Shown here piece by piece: positions 9,018 through 18,555 of a DNA stretch of 64,000 nt. A model generated the notes under the pieces. That model was given only the letters and a program-made list of their open reading frames with translations. It was not told where the DNA came from and made no database searches. Source of the stretch: DASXRU01 sp033856235 (GTDB taxonomy: Bacteria; Acidobacteriota; Blastocatellia; Pyrinomonadales; Pyrinomonadaceae); NCBI GenBank assembly GCA_033856235.1, contig JAWVFI010000106.1, forward strand, positions 33,196 to 97,195, read 5' to 3'. The position numbers and the translations under genes are program-made. Within the stretch, counting starts at the first letter, position 1. Each line of letters begins with the position of its first letter.

Positions 9018-9785
9018 ATGAGTACTGCAAAAGCCGCGACAGTGCGCGAGAGTGTCTCAGAAGCAGAGTGGCAGACGCGTGTTGATCTGGCCGCGAGCTA
9101 TCGCCTGGTCGCGCATTATGGCTGGGATGATTTGATCTTCACACATATCTCCGCGCGAGTGCCGGGTACGGACCATCACTTCCTGCTCAATCCTTACGGC
9201 ATGATGTTTGACGAAGTGACAGCGTCGAGCCTGGTGAAGGTCGACCTCGCGGGAAAGATTGTGATGGACTCACTACACTTCATAAATCCCGCAGGCTTTA
9301 CCATTCATAGCGCAGTGCACGCCGCGCGTGAGGATGCGCTTTGCGTGATGCATCTGCACACTGAAAATGGCATCGCTGTTTCCGCTCAAAAAGCCGGCTT
9401 GCTGCCAATCTCTCAGCAATCGCTACTAGCCCTGGCTTCACTCGCCTACCATGACTACGAAGGATTAGCGCTGAATGAAGATGAAAAGCCCCGCCTGGTG
9501 GCAGACCTGGGAAATCGGAATCACATGATTCTCAGGAATCACGGTCTGCTGACTGTGGGGCGCACGGTGGCCGAGGCCTTTCTCGGAATGTTCATTCTGG
9601 AAAGAGCGTGCAGGATCCAGATCCTGGCGCAATCAGGTGGCGCCGAACTGGTTCCCATTCCGGACATGATTCTGGATCTGGTTTCCAACCAACTGAACGC
9701 CGTTACGGTCGGCCAGGGAGCCGAACTTACCTGGCCCGGCCTACGGCGCAAGCTCGATCGGATGGATCGGTCGTATCAGGATTAA
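9018..9785 (+). CDS. Class II aldolase/adducin family protein
   Basis: A 255-residue cytoplasmic protein. The domain carries the metal-binding HLHT motif (near residue 113) and LRNHGLL (near residue 174), matching the zinc ligands of the class II aldolase/adducin fold. Relatives cleave sugar phosphates such as fuculose-1-phosphate, but many members are of unknown substrate, and the fusion-free sequence with a long C-terminal tail is closer to these. It lies 47 bases after the CBS protein with a purine-rich site (GAGGTAGG) before the ATG; cotranscription is plausible. Confidence 0.85.
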   Translation: MSTAKAATVRESVSEAEWQTRVDLAASYRLVAHYGWDDLIFTHISARVPGTDHHFLLNPYGMMFDEVTASSLVKVDLAGKIVMDSLHFINPAGFTIHSAVHAAREDALCVMHLHTENGIAVSAQKAGLLPISQQSLLALASLAYHDYEGLALNEDEKPRLVADLGNRNHMILRNHGLLTVGRTVAEAFLGMFILERACRIQILAQSGGAELVPIPDMILDLVSNQLNAVTVGQGAELTWPGLRRKLDRMDRSYQD

Positions 9786-9793
9786 GAAGGAAG

Positions 9794-9850
9794 CACAGAC
9801 GCTAGTCTGTGAAGAGGGTCTGATAGTAATCACAGGCTGCTATCTGTGAT
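9794..9850. repeat. Two short palindromes after the aldolase gene
   Basis: CACAGACGCTAGTCTGTG (9794-9811) and an ATCACAG...CTGTGAT palindrome (9829-9850) lie in tandem between two convergent genes. The similar cores suggest a short repeat family; they may also end transcription from both sides. Confidence 0.5.
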
Positions 9851-9858
9851 ACTCCGTT

Positions 9859-10512
9859 TTAGAACTTCTGCGCCAGCACCGCGGTTTTGGTCCAACCTAT
9901 CAACTGTAATGGTGGGAAGCGATAGTGATTGACCACCCGGAAATGACGGCGAGTCTTTTCGTCGACCTCTGATGGCGGATGGGCCTTAAACCTAAACATT
10001 AGTCCCAGCGCCGTGCTCGCTATCGAAGGTCTAATCGGCAAGTTCAGTAGATGACCGCGGGGTGAGATCACGCGGGCCAGTTCATCCAGCCCTGCCTCCA
10101 GGGGCAAATACTCCAACATCCCACTCGTCACAATCAAATCGAAGGACGCATCGGCGAATGGCAGGCTCAGCACGTTACCTTGCATGAAGCTAACCTGGTT
10201 CGCGAGCTCGGAGCTTTCAGAGACGGCCTTTCTGGCTTTTGCGACTGACGATCCGGAGAGATCGATAGCTGTGATACTCACCGGCACTGACACCGCGCGC
10301 AACAACGCCAGTGTTAGCAGTCCGGTTCCGCAACCGGCGTCCAAAATCCTCGCGCCCGGAGATAAGGGCAGAGGATAATCGCGAAAGTACTGATCGAGTG
10401 AACGTCCATACCCGTTGACCTTGAAGGTCAAATCATAAAGACCCGCAATTCGGTCGTAGAAAGTACCGGCGGGTGCTTCGGTGCTGGTTGCGGTTAGTGC
10501 GTACTCTGCCAT
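9859..10512 (-). CDS. Class I SAM-dependent methyltransferase
   Basis: A 217-residue enzyme with the SAM-binding glycine motif ILDAGCGTGLL near residue 55, the acidic residue ending strand 2 (TAIDLSGSS) and the motif FDLIVTSGMLEYL. The fold is secure but the methyl acceptor is unknown. The C-terminal half contains a segment rich in aromatic residues (FRVVNHYRFPPLQLIGWT) common in small-molecule methyltransferases. It converges with the aldolase gene and has no same-strand partner nearby. Confidence 0.82.
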   Translation of the reverse strand: MAEYALTATSTEAPAGTFYDRIAGLYDLTFKVNGYGRSLDQYFRDYPLPLSPGARILDAGCGTGLLTLALLRAVSVPVSITAIDLSGSSVAKARKAVSESSELANQVSFMQGNVLSLPFADASFDLIVTSGMLEYLPLEAGLDELARVISPRGHLLNLPIRPSIASTALGLMFRFKAHPPSEVDEKTRRHFRVVNHYRFPPLQLIGWTKTAVLAQKF

Positions 10513-10765
10513 TCTTGTCTCTCCGTCTATGCGGCAAACGCTATCAAGGGCCCACTTGAGGATTTAAATGTGCGACGGTCGCAAATGCCTATCAGGAGTC
10601 GCGCAATTGTAGCCTCACAACCCCGATTTCCCAAACGGAAACAACCCAGTTGGAGTGACAATCAAGAGCGACTGGGAAAAATGGGCTTAGTTTGCAAGAA
10701 ATTTGAGATCTGCCGTTCTGGAAGCAGGAAAACTCGGTCATTTCTGCAAAAAGGAGCGGCTAGTA

Positions 10766-11677
10766 ATGAACAAGAAGATCGCAACGGTCCTGTGCGTCAG
10801 CGCCGTGCTGCTGGCTTCGGCGGTTCTGGCAGTATCCCGCGGGTTTCGCGCCACAGACCCTTTCTCAGCAACGGAGCCCAACACAGTGGAGAACGACGTG
10901 ACCTCTGAACCCGTGGCCATTTTGGACAACGGGCTGGAGCTGGAGGTTTTGGTGAATGGCGTATCGCTCCAGGAGTATCAGGCCAGGGGGCGACGCTACA
11001 TCGAAGCGCTAGAGGGCGCCGAGTACGAAATCAGCCTGCGAAATGCCTTGCCAACTCGAGTGGCCGTAGCGCTTTCAGTCGACGGCTTAAATAGCATTGA
11101 CGCGAAGCACACGACCGCATGGGACGCCAGCAAGTGGGTGATTGGACCCTACCAGACGATTCGCATCGGGGGCTGGCAAATGAGTTCGGCAAGAGCACGC
11201 CGTTTTTACTTTACGAGCGAGCGAGATTCTTATGCGGCGAAATTGGGTCAGACTGCCAACCTGGGTTTGATTTCGGTGGTTGTCTTCCGGGAACGAACGC
11301 GAGCAATCGTCCCGATTACGCCGCCGCGAATTGAGCCGCTTTACGAAAGTCGCGGCCGTGGCGAGGCCGAGAATTCGGCTAAGTCGAAGGCGGGATCCAC
11401 AGCCGACGGCACGATGGGACGTTCGAGTAGTCAACCTGTACCGGCGCCGGATGACGAATCTGCGGCCACCGGCATTGGACGTTCCGTACGCAACGACGTG
11501 CGCTGGGTGAACCTCGATCTCGACCCGCGTCCGGCCGGAGAAGTGACTGTCCGCTATGAATACCGCGCCGCCCTGGTCCGCTTGGGCATTCTTCCGCGTC
11601 CGCGTCCGGTGCCCGATGTTTTGGGACGTCGTGAAAGAGCGCAAGGCTTTGAAGGTGGTTACTGTCCGGAGCCTTAA
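10766..11677 (+). CDS. Exported conserved protein of unknown function
   Basis: A 303-residue protein. An N-terminal signal peptide or anchor (residues 4-24) is followed by a conserved-looking domain: LEVLVNG, YEISLRN, RVAVALSVDGLNSIDA, WVIGPYQTIRIGGWQ, RRFYFTSERDSYA, LGLISVVVFRE. This reads as a beta-sandwich and I have seen the pattern in uncharacterised proteins of soil bacteria, but no function is known to me. A low-complexity linker (about 200-240) precedes a short tail. ATG 10766 was chosen because AAGGAG is at 10751-10756 and the signal peptide starts there. No gene overlaps it. Confidence 0.65.
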   Translation: MNKKIATVLCVSAVLLASAVLAVSRGFRATDPFSATEPNTVENDVTSEPVAILDNGLELEVLVNGVSLQEYQARGRRYIEALEGAEYEISLRNALPTRVAVALSVDGLNSIDAKHTTAWDASKWVIGPYQTIRIGGWQMSSARARRFYFTSERDSYAAKLGQTANLGLISVVVFRERTRAIVPITPPRIEPLYESRGRGEAENSAKSKAGSTADGTMGRSSSQPVPAPDDESAATGIGRSVRNDVRWVNLDLDPRPAGEVTVRYEYRAALVRLGILPRPRPVPDVLGRRERAQGFEGGYCPEP

Positions 11678-11730
11678 GTTATTACCGGTTGGCCCAGACC
11701 TTCGATCAGTCAGCGCAGATGGTCTGGGTC

Positions 11731-13149
11731 TTAACGGCGAACCAGGTCGGCGTTGTAAAGTTGCTGGTATGCGCGATAGTTTGCCATCACTCTGAAGACG
11801 TACGTCTTCGTTTCTGAAAACCCGACCTCGGCGGTGAATACGCCGCGGTCATTGTGTCTCGCTCGCTTAACCCAACGCGCGACGTTGTCTTCGCCGCCGT
11901 TGTACGACGCGGCCACCGCCTCGGGTAGATTCGGAAAGAGACGATTAAGCTCCGCGAGATAGACGCTACCAATGGCTATCGAGACGCCCGGCTCGTAAAG
12001 CTGATTTTCAGTGAGATGATTGACGCGGGCGCGGGGCGCATACTTTGCGGCTGTGTCCAAGGTGAGTTGCAGCAGTCCACGGGCCGACGCCGGTGACTTG
12101 GCGTTGGGCTTAAACTGGCTTTCTTCCTTCATCACCGCCAACACCAGGCGGGGATCCACTCCCCGTGCTTTAGCAAAGCGCAACACATCACCGCGATATG
12201 GCGTGGGGTAGAGATTGGCCGCGGCGACAGTTTGACTGCGCGCACGCTGGGCACGTTCCTCGCCCCGCGAATGAGCAGTTGAACTATCCATCGCCAACAG
12301 CCGTTCGGTTGCCAGAGAGCCGTAATAGGAGCCGGAGTTCGTGGGGAGGGTTAGATAAGCGCGAGTCGCGTCGTCCGTACGGCCCGAGCGCTCCAGGCTA
12401 TAGGCTTTGAGGTAGGTGACTTCGTCTGCAGTTGTTAAGGCGCCTTTTTGAAAGGGTCTGGCTAGCAGTTCGTCGGCGGTTTGTGCAGCTTGGCGCCATT
12501 CACCCTCGGCGACGTGCAGCCGCAATCTGCCAAACAAAGCGTTAGTGTCGGTGACAGTGCCGGGAAATCGCTCTCTGGTGCGGGCCACCCACGCCATCGC
12601 CTCTCTGCGCTGCCCGGCTTCTCGCAGGCTGTCGATGACATTCAAATGGGCAGTCTCGATCCGCTCACCATCAGGATAGGTTTCGACATACTCGCGAAAT
12701 CTGTCTGCGGCCTCATCAGGTTTCCCTAAGCGCAAAAGGGCTGAGGCCGAAGCGTTCAGCCCTTCTCGTCCATCCTTTGTTTGCGGAAACTGCCGCGCGA
12801 CACGCTCGTAGAAGCGTAGCGCTTCTCCGTATTGACGCTCCTGAAAATTGGATCGTCCCATGCCAAACAGCGCCGCCGGAACGTTAATATCGTTTGGATA
12901 GGTATCGATAACGATCTGCCAGTGTTGCCGCGCCTCAGCCAACGCACGGTTCGACATGTAGATGCCTGCGCGGCGCATATGCTCGGCGGCGCTGAGTTGC
13001 GCAAACGTGCCGGTCGTGCGGTCAGCCCGGTCGTCGCGCCGCACTGCATTCAACGCGGCTTCGTTGCCCTGAGCGTTCGTCAGCACAAACCCGCAGAGGA
13101 GAAGGGCAGTCAGCGCTATTGAGCGATAGAGTCTCAGATACTTTCCCAT
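11731..13149 (-). CDS. Soluble lytic murein transglycosylase (Slt-like) with TPR-rich N-terminus
   Basis: A 472-residue periplasmic enzyme. After a signal peptide come TPR-like helical repeats (residues 50-300), then a C-terminal SLT domain with the catalytic glutamate in KEESQF and the family motifs ARGLLQL and AVAASYNGGEDNV. It cleaves the MurNAc-GlcNAc bond of peptidoglycan to form 1,6-anhydromuropeptides. The ATG directly follows the stop codon of the OsmC gene, so the two are almost certainly one transcript. Confidence 0.88.
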   Translation of the reverse strand: MGKYLRLYRSIALTALLLCGFVLTNAQGNEAALNAVRRDDRADRTTGTFAQLSAAEHMRRAGIYMSNRALAEARQHWQIVIDTYPNDINVPAALFGMGRSNFQERQYGEALRFYERVARQFPQTKDGREGLNASASALLRLGKPDEAADRFREYVETYPDGERIETAHLNVIDSLREAGQRREAMAWVARTRERFPGTVTDTNALFGRLRLHVAEGEWRQAAQTADELLARPFQKGALTTADEVTYLKAYSLERSGRTDDATRAYLTLPTNSGSYYGSLATERLLAMDSSTAHSRGEERAQRARSQTVAAANLYPTPYRGDVLRFAKARGVDPRLVLAVMKEESQFKPNAKSPASARGLLQLTLDTAAKYAPRARVNHLTENQLYEPGVSIAIGSVYLAELNRLFPNLPEAVAASYNGGEDNVARWVKRARHNDRGVFTAEVGFSETKTYVFRVMANYRAYQQLYNADLVRR

Positions 13150-13578
13150 CTACTCCGTCTCCTCAATGATCTCAAAACTGGAAACGATTTCCACCGTGGG
13201 GCGCAGCGTCGCAGCCACGCTGCAATACTTTTCGTCTGAGAGTTGCACTGCCTGGGCCAGCGCTGCCTCCGATATATTGCGACCACGAACCAGGTGATGA
13301 ACCTCCATCCTGGTGAAGGCGCGGGGATGCTCCACCCGTCTCGCGCCCGTAATCTCAATCCGGTAGTCGGTGACTTCTTGTCGCTTCTTTTTCAGGATTG
13401 AGATCACGTCAACTCCGGTGCAGCTCCCCAGCGCAATCAACAGCAGTTCCACTGGCGACGCCGCGTTGGCCCGCCCGGAATCAGTGTCCAGAACCTGGGC
13501 ATGGCCCGACGGAGTGATCCCGATAAAAAGATCATCGCCGCCAAAAATCACTTGAGCTTTCACTGCCGAATCCGCCAT
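13150..13578 (-). CDS. OsmC family peroxiredoxin-like protein
   Basis: A 142-residue protein. The two conserved cysteines of the OsmC/Ohr superfamily are present: LLLIALGSCTGVDV (peroxidatic) and SDEKYCSVAATL (resolving). OsmC enzymes reduce organic hydroperoxides. The sequence is nearer the YhfA/OsmC-like branch than Ohr. ATG 13578 was chosen over an upstream in-frame start at 13608 since the conserved fold begins there. Its TAG stop directly abuts the start of the lytic transglycosylase gene. Confidence 0.87.
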   Translation of the reverse strand: MADSAVKAQVIFGGDDLFIGITPSGHAQVLDTDSGRANAASPVELLLIALGSCTGVDVISILKKKRQEVTDYRIEITGARRVEHPRAFTRMEVHHLVRGRNISEAALAQAVQLSDEKYCSVAATLRPTVEIVSSFEIIEETE

Positions 13579-13913
13579 TTCCAGAATGCCTTTCCGTTTC
13601 CGAGCCAACCTATAAGTGCACGTAGTTTTTGGCGCGATGGGCTACCCAAATCCGGCGTCGCCGGCCTGTACTTGGCTCTGTACCAATTGCTTTCACCCGC
13701 ACCAAATCCTTACGGAATTAGAACATAATTTGATCGAAACACCATAACTGCTCAGCTATCTATGCTCCCAGAGGTGAATCGAAATCGTTGAGGCGCTAGC
13801 GTCGATTCTTCGGCACGCCGCTTGATGTCTTCTTATCTCTCTCCCAGGCCCCACGCCTTTTGAGCGTGGCCCGAAATTTAATAGTCAAAAGAAACAGTGG
13901 AGGTAAGTTTTTC
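13579..13913. other. Intergenic region between divergent genes, nothing recognised
   Basis: These 335 bases separate the divergent OsmC and glycine-zipper genes. Promoters for both should lie here. I see no convincing RNA, repeat or coding region; only a purine-rich ribosome site (GGAGGTAAG, about 13899-13907) just before the ATG at 13914. Confidence 0.4.
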
Positions 13914-15467
13914 ATGAACAGCATTAAACGCATTTTGCCAATGTTCTTATTGGTCTTGAGTGGCGCGCTCGGCGTCGAAGCACAAACACAGCGAACCTAC
14001 CAGGGTACATTTCAATCGGTACGACAGCTAATCATCAGAATCGATAACCGGGCCAACCGGTTCCGCGCCGCCCTGGATGGGGGACTGAATTCCAGCACCC
14101 TAAACAACACCAGGGCCGAAGACAATATTAACTCCTCTGTGACTCAATTCGACGATTCTGTTCGCCGCTTGCGCGACCGCTTTGACCGGCGGCAATCGAG
14201 CGCGGCCGACGTGCAAGACGTGTTGGGTTCGGCTGCCCAGATCGATCGGTTTCTTCGGAGGCGGCAATTGGATACCCGGACGCAAAACGCCTGGGCGCTG
14301 TTACGAACTGATCTTAACCAGCTAGCGCGGGCTTACAGTGTTTCCTGGCCGGCGGTTGGTCGGACTTATCCGCCTGTGACTCCTGGAACCGGGCAATACC
14401 CCGCCACGACAAATCGCTTGACGGGCACCTATCGTTTGGACGTTTCAAGCAGCGACGATCCTCGAACTGCGGCGGACAACGCTACCCGAAATCTTCCCCG
14501 ATACAATCGCGCACAAGTAATGAATTCGATAGCCGCAAGACTCGAAGCGCCGGACCAGCTCGCCATCGATCTCCGCGGCCGGACTGTAACGATTGCGTCA
14601 TCGCGCGCACCGCAGATCACTTTTGAGGCGGACGGGCGCGAGCGCGTGGAAGCGTCCAACAATGGCCGCACAGTCAGAGCCCAGGCAACGCTCACCGGCG
14701 ATCAGCTCATGGTCAGCTCTACCGGTGAGCGGGGAAATGATTTCAGCGTCACGTTCGAGCCGATCGAAAACGGCCAGCGGTTGCGTGTCACTCGTCGTGT
14801 TTATGCTGAAGGTCTGACTCAGCCCGTCGTGGTGCAGAGCACCTACAATAAGAGTTCTGAAGTGGCGCAGTTCAACATCTACAGTGGGCCGGCAACCTAT
14901 CCGGGGCCGGTGAACTCCAGCGGAGATTTCGCCGTTCTGAATGGGGAACTCGTCGTCGGCACACTTAATGAATCGCTTAGCACTGCGACTAGTCGGGAAG
15001 GTGATCGCTTTACATTGAACGTGCGCCAGCCCGTTCAGTTTGAAGGGGCGACGGTCGAAGGCCATGTGTCGCATGTTGAGCGAAGCGGTCGGTTGACCGG
15101 ACGTTCAGTGATGACCTTGACCTTTGACAATATACGTTTACGCGATGGCCGCAGCTATCGCTTTGCGGGAATACTCGAGAGCGCTCGCACGTTTGATGGC
15201 AACGTGGTGCGCGTGGATAACGAAGGCGCGGTTCGTGACGACAGCCAGACAACGCGAACCGAACAGCGGGCGGCAGTCGGTACGGCAGTGGGCGCAATCA
15301 TCGGCGCCATCGCCGGTGGAGGTAAAGGTGCTGCCATCGGCGCGATATTAGGCGCCGGCGGTGGTGCAGGTTCAGTTTACGTTCAGGGCCGAAATGACCT
15401 CGAGCTGCAAAGAGGATCGGAGATCACTGTGCGGGCGACGGGCCCTTCTTCTAACGTTTTAAGATAG
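13914..15467 (+). CDS. Secreted protein with C-terminal glycine-zipper segment
   Basis: A 517-residue exported protein. The signal peptide is clear (hydrophobic residues 8-20, cleavage near VEA-Q). The N-terminal third is arginine-rich and helical, the middle (about 160-320) is beta-rich, and residues of about 440-500 form a Gly/Ala-rich glycine zipper (GTAVGAIIGAIAGGGKGAAIG), a motif associated with membrane insertion or oligomerisation. ATG 13914 was preferred to an upstream start at 13860 because a ribosome site precedes it and the signal peptide begins there. A strong terminator follows. Function unknown. Confidence 0.7.
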   Translation: MNSIKRILPMFLLVLSGALGVEAQTQRTYQGTFQSVRQLIIRIDNRANRFRAALDGGLNSSTLNNTRAEDNINSSVTQFDDSVRRLRDRFDRRQSSAADVQDVLGSAAQIDRFLRRRQLDTRTQNAWALLRTDLNQLARAYSVSWPAVGRTYPPVTPGTGQYPATTNRLTGTYRLDVSSSDDPRTAADNATRNLPRYNRAQVMNSIAARLEAPDQLAIDLRGRTVTIASSRAPQITFEADGRERVEASNNGRTVRAQATLTGDQLMVSSTGERGNDFSVTFEPIENGQRLRVTRRVYAEGLTQPVVVQSTYNKSSEVAQFNIYSGPATYPGPVNSSGDFAVLNGELVVGTLNESLSTATSREGDRFTLNVRQPVQFEGATVEGHVSHVERSGRLTGRSVMTLTFDNIRLRDGRSYRFAGILESARTFDGNVVRVDNEGAVRDDSQTTRTEQRAAVGTAVGAIIGAIAGGGKGAAIGAILGAGGGAGSVYVQGRNDLELQRGSEITVRATGPSSNVLR

Positions 15468-15498
15468 GCCCTTGTGCTCACCTGAAAGAGTGAGCAAT

Positions 15499-15549
15499 GG
15501 CAGCGTGCAGGCTTAACGGAAACGTTTACTCCTGCGCGCTGCCTTTTTT
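15499..15549 (+). terminator. Rho-independent terminator
   Basis: A 13-bp stem with one G-T pair (GGCAGCGTGCAGG at 15499-15511 and CCTGCGCGCTGCC at 15531-15543) is followed at once by six T. It ends the glycine-zipper gene. Confidence 0.85.
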
Positions 15550-15688
15550 CTTACAAGACACATGAATGCTGTGTTAGGATGGCGCCGGCTCAACCGGTAA
15601 ACACCTCGTCCTTACTTCGAAAAGGCTCTCAACTCCCACCCGACTGAGCGCAATCGTAACTTTGATACGATAACGAGAGGATTCAAAG

Positions 15689-16174
15689 ATGGCCTCTATT
15701 CTCGTAGTCGATGACGATGAAGCGATCCGGGATACGTTGTACGAACTTTTTGCGGGTCAGTATCTTTGTCACACTGCAGAAACAGCCGAACGAGCTCTGA
15801 CGTTGCTTAGGTCCGAGATCTACGATGTGGTTCTGACTGACATTTCGATGCCCGGTCTGAGCGGGTTGGAATTGCTCGGTCACGTCGTGCAATCTTACCC
15901 GGGAACGCCGGTGATCGTAATTTCAGGAATCAGTGACCAGGAACATGCGCAGGGCCTAATCAAGCTTGGCGCGTTTGATTATCTGTTGAAGCCATTCGGG
16001 CTGGAAGTCGTCGAGGATAGCGTGCGACGCGCCGTTGCTTACCGGCGGAAACTTGCGAACGGAAATGACGGCGACAAGTCAGGGTCTTCCGGAAGCGAAT
16101 CACCCCCAGCCAAGGCGGACTGGGCGATTGTGCCCGATGACTCCAAGGATCGCGACCCCAATGGATCTCAGTGA
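15689..16174 (+). CDS. Single-domain response regulator
   Basis: A 161-residue protein consisting of a REC domain (residues 1-125) and a short hydrophilic tail, with no DNA-binding output domain. The acidic pocket (VVDDDEA), the phospho-acceptor Asp51 (LTDISMPG), the Thr/Ser position (VISG) and the conserved Lys (LLKPFG) are all present, so it should be phosphorylated by a histidine kinase, none of which is encoded nearby. A GAGAGG site lies before the ATG. Its last seven bases overlap the end of the convergent gene at 16168. Confidence 0.88.
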   Translation: MASILVVDDDEAIRDTLYELFAGQYLCHTAETAERALTLLRSEIYDVVLTDISMPGLSGLELLGHVVQSYPGTPVIVISGISDQEHAQGLIKLGAFDYLLKPFGLEVVEDSVRRAVAYRRKLANGNDGDKSGSSGSESPPAKADWAIVPDDSKDRDPNGSQ

Positions 16175-16962
16175 AGCCGGCTCGGATCAGTGGGCTTCGA
16201 CTCGCGCAGTTCACGATCGGTATCCTGTCTGATTTGCTGCTCGAGCAGCGCTGCCTCCAAGGCCATTGGCGGGTTGTTGTGACCTTCATCCAATCGGTCG
16301 AGCAGGAGGTTGGTCTCCGCCCAACCGGATCCTCGGCTCGCCGCTGCTTCGATCGTTTGTAGCCGCGTTTCCACGCGCCCGAGATTTCGGCGGGCCGCAC
16401 CTTTGAGAGATTCAAGGCGCCCGCGATCCAATTCCAAATCTTGAAGTAAGGCTGCGGCTTCGGATCCCTCTATGCGGGCTGCCCGGTTTACTCGCTGCTG
16501 CACAGCCAGGAGTTCGCGGTTGGCAGTGCTGACGACGCGGCTTGCGTTTAAGCGTAGCGCCAGAGTTTCACAGTAGGCGTCGGCGAGTGATGCCGATTGC
16601 CGCTGTATTTGCTTGAGTACCCGTCGTTCAATAGGGGTCAGTTCGGATATGAACCAGGGAATTTCCCGTGCGGTAATGCCGTCGGCTGCCAGCCGCTCTC
16701 GCAACCCTTTCGCCCAATGCCGGCGATAAAAGAGCAGGGCAATGGCAACGATAAGTCCGCTAGCGGAACCTAATGCCATTGACGTCAACGCCAGCAGCAT
16801 GTAAACAGCGGCGTCCTCCGCTGCAGTGAAGTAAAAGAATAAAAAGAACAACGGTGGAACGATGGTGAATATGGACCAGGAGACCCAGGGTGCCCAACGC
16901 AGGAGCTGGTCGGTTCTTTCGTCGCTCTTCGTGATTTGACCGATTGATTTGGTTGTATTCAC
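16168..16962 (-). CDS. Membrane protein with coiled-coil C-terminus, unknown function
   Basis: A 264-residue protein beginning at GTG 16962. Two hydrophobic segments (about residues 25-47 and 52-79) are followed by a long charged, helical region (about 100-240) likely to be coiled coil on the cytoplasmic side. No catalytic motif was recognised. It diverges from the VWFA gene at 17094, with 131 bases between, and converges with the response regulator gene, overlapping by seven bases. Any link to the regulator is only positional. Confidence 0.6.
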   Translation of the reverse strand: MNTTKSIGQITKSDERTDQLLRWAPWVSWSIFTIVPPLFFLFFYFTAAEDAAVYMLLALTSMALGSASGLIVAIALLFYRRHWAKGLRERLAADGITAREIPWFISELTPIERRVLKQIQRQSASLADAYCETLALRLNASRVVSTANRELLAVQQRVNRAARIEGSEAAALLQDLELDRGRLESLKGAARRNLGRVETRLQTIEAAASRGSGWAETNLLLDRLDEGHNNPPMALEAALLEQQIRQDTDRELRESKPTDPSRLH

Positions 16963-17093
16963 ACTTGCGCCCCTGTCCTATGATTGCGAAAAACAAAGCA
17001 TAGCGATTATGCGCTAGCCATGCCAGTTTCAATCTGGGCCAGTACCTTTGAGCTCTCGATCCGGTATAATAAGATTATCGAGCTGGAGACGCT

Positions 17094-18074
17094 ATGAGCA
17101 GGATCAGGAAAAGCCACAAGCGATGGACCGTTACTGCCCTCGGGGTGTCGATTATTTTGCTGAGCACCTCGCTGTCTCTTCCCCAGGATACAGGCGGCAG
17201 CATATCGGTGCGGCGCCCGGGTCGCGCTCTGGAAAAGCCAGTTACAATTCCGGTGACCGTTCGCGTTCGTCAGTCTAATCCGCAACAAGAAGTCCAGTTA
17301 GTGGATTTGATTGTCCGCGAAGATGGAGATGAGCAACCTCCGATTTCAATCCGCAGCCTCGCGACCACGCCTCTCTCGTTCGCCGTGCTAATCCAGGATG
17401 ATCTCGTCTCCTCAGTAAGTAACGAAATCAAAACCATCGCTGAGTTCATCCGCCACTTGCCACCCGGCGCCCGCGTGCTGGTCGGTTATATTCGCGGCGG
17501 TTCGTTGGATGTGCGGCAGCGCTTCACCACGGATTTGAATAAGGCAGCCAGGTCATTGCGCGTGCCTTACGGCTTGGCCAGCGCGGCGACTCTGGATCCG
17601 TATATTCAGGTTCGAGAGGGATTGAAGAGGTTCGAATCTCAACCACTGGGACGTCGCGCGATGCTCGTCATCTCAGACGGGTTGGATATCTCACGCGGAC
17701 AGGATTCCACCTCGATCGTAGACAGTTTGGATTTGCACCGGGCGATTACCGAAGCACAGCGTCGAAGTGTGGCCATCTACTCGATCTACTCGCCAAGTGT
17801 TAGCGCAACGGCAAACGGCAGTGCTGTTTTGGTAGGCGGCGCACAAAGCGCCTTGCAACGGCTATCAAATGATACGGGTGGCCACGCATTCTTCCAGGGC
17901 AGCTACGCTCCGGTTAGCTTCGACCGCTTTCTGGCCGACATTGACGCAGCGCTGGGAAGGCAAATAGCACTGACTTATCTTTCTACTCACCCAAACAAGG
18001 GGTTCCATCGGATTGAGGTGAAATCCTTGGCGCCTGACGTGGAAGTTCGGCACCCCGCCGGTTACACACGATAG
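17094..18074 (+). CDS. VWFA-related protein, Acidobacteria type
   Basis: A 326-residue exported protein. A signal sequence (residues 14-27) is followed by a short beta domain (VTIPVTVRVR, LVDLIVREDG) and a von Willebrand A fold (about 90-310). These elements define the VWFA-related acidobacterial family (TIGR03436 type). The metal-site motif here reads LIQDDLVSS, lacking the DxSxS arrangement, so the MIDAS site is probably degenerate, unlike the second copy at 35557. Presumed role: extracellular protein interaction; the partner is unknown. Confidence 0.82.
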   Translation: MSRIRKSHKRWTVTALGVSIILLSTSLSLPQDTGGSISVRRPGRALEKPVTIPVTVRVRQSNPQQEVQLVDLIVREDGDEQPPISIRSLATTPLSFAVLIQDDLVSSVSNEIKTIAEFIRHLPPGARVLVGYIRGGSLDVRQRFTTDLNKAARSLRVPYGLASAATLDPYIQVREGLKRFESQPLGRRAMLVISDGLDISRGQDSTSIVDSLDLHRAITEAQRRSVAIYSIYSPSVSATANGSAVLVGGAQSALQRLSNDTGGHAFFQGSYAPVSFDRFLADIDAALGRQIALTYLSTHPNKGFHRIEVKSLAPDVEVRHPAGYTR

Positions 18075-18137
18075 TTTACCGCCTGGTTTTTAAATCCCAG
18101 ACTCCAAAGAGTTCGTTTCGTCAGGGCGGTCGGAGAT

Positions 18138-18404
18138 TTATTGGACGGTCGCAGGCAACAAGGAGGCGCGCTTGTCTGACGCTGTTGCCCAACCGTCAGC
18201 GATGCTGGCAATCATGCCGTGAAAGTGGATTTCGCTTCCTGATAATACAAGCACTACGTCGCCCGCGTGGTACCGCGGATCCTCAAGTTTGAACCGAATC
18301 ACCGTAGCTTGTCCGTTCTCCGTTTCGATCGTTTCGAAGGCGAATTCATCCGCATCGACAAGGTAGGTTTGTGAATTGTTGGCGGTCCTTTGTTCTTCTG
18401 GCAT
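18138..18404 (-). CDS. Small hypothetical protein
   Basis: An 88-residue acidic protein with no membrane segment and no recognised motif. It is beta-rich by eye (TVIRFKLED, DVVLVLSGSEIHFHGMIASI). It lies 46 bases before tRNA-His on the same strand. The regular codon use and clean ATG support a real gene, but the evidence is modest. Confidence 0.5.
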   Translation of the reverse strand: MPEEQRTANNSQTYLVDADEFAFETIETENGQATVIRFKLEDPRYHAGDVVLVLSGSEIHFHGMIASIADGWATASDKRASLLPATVQ

Positions 18405-18450
18405 GATTTCGCTTCTTCTGCCGCGCTCGGCGTCGAATGCAATGGTAATG

Positions 18451-18525
18451 GGCGGCTAGTCGGGCTCGAACCGACGACCTCCAGATCCACAATCTGGCGT
18501 TCTAACCGACTGAACTATAGCCGCC
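18451..18525 (-). tRNA. tRNA-His (GTG anticodon)
   Basis: A full cloverleaf can be drawn on the minus strand. The acceptor stem has the extra G at -1 facing C73 that is diagnostic of tRNA-His. The anticodon arm CCAGA-TTGTGGA-TCTGG places GTG at 18488-18490, and the T arm contains GGTTCGAGCC. The 3' CCA is not encoded. Confidence 0.95.
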
Positions 18526-18555
18526 ACAAATCGTCGCCGCTCTTCGCGGGTTGAT

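Noticed and set aside
17065..17070. TATAAT upstream of the VWFA gene at 17094
   Set aside because: No -35 box at 16-18 bases was seen, so it is not called a promoter.
18299..18490. A 63-codon minus-strand open frame starting in tRNA-His
   Set aside because: It overlaps the tRNA and the 88-residue gene in another frame.
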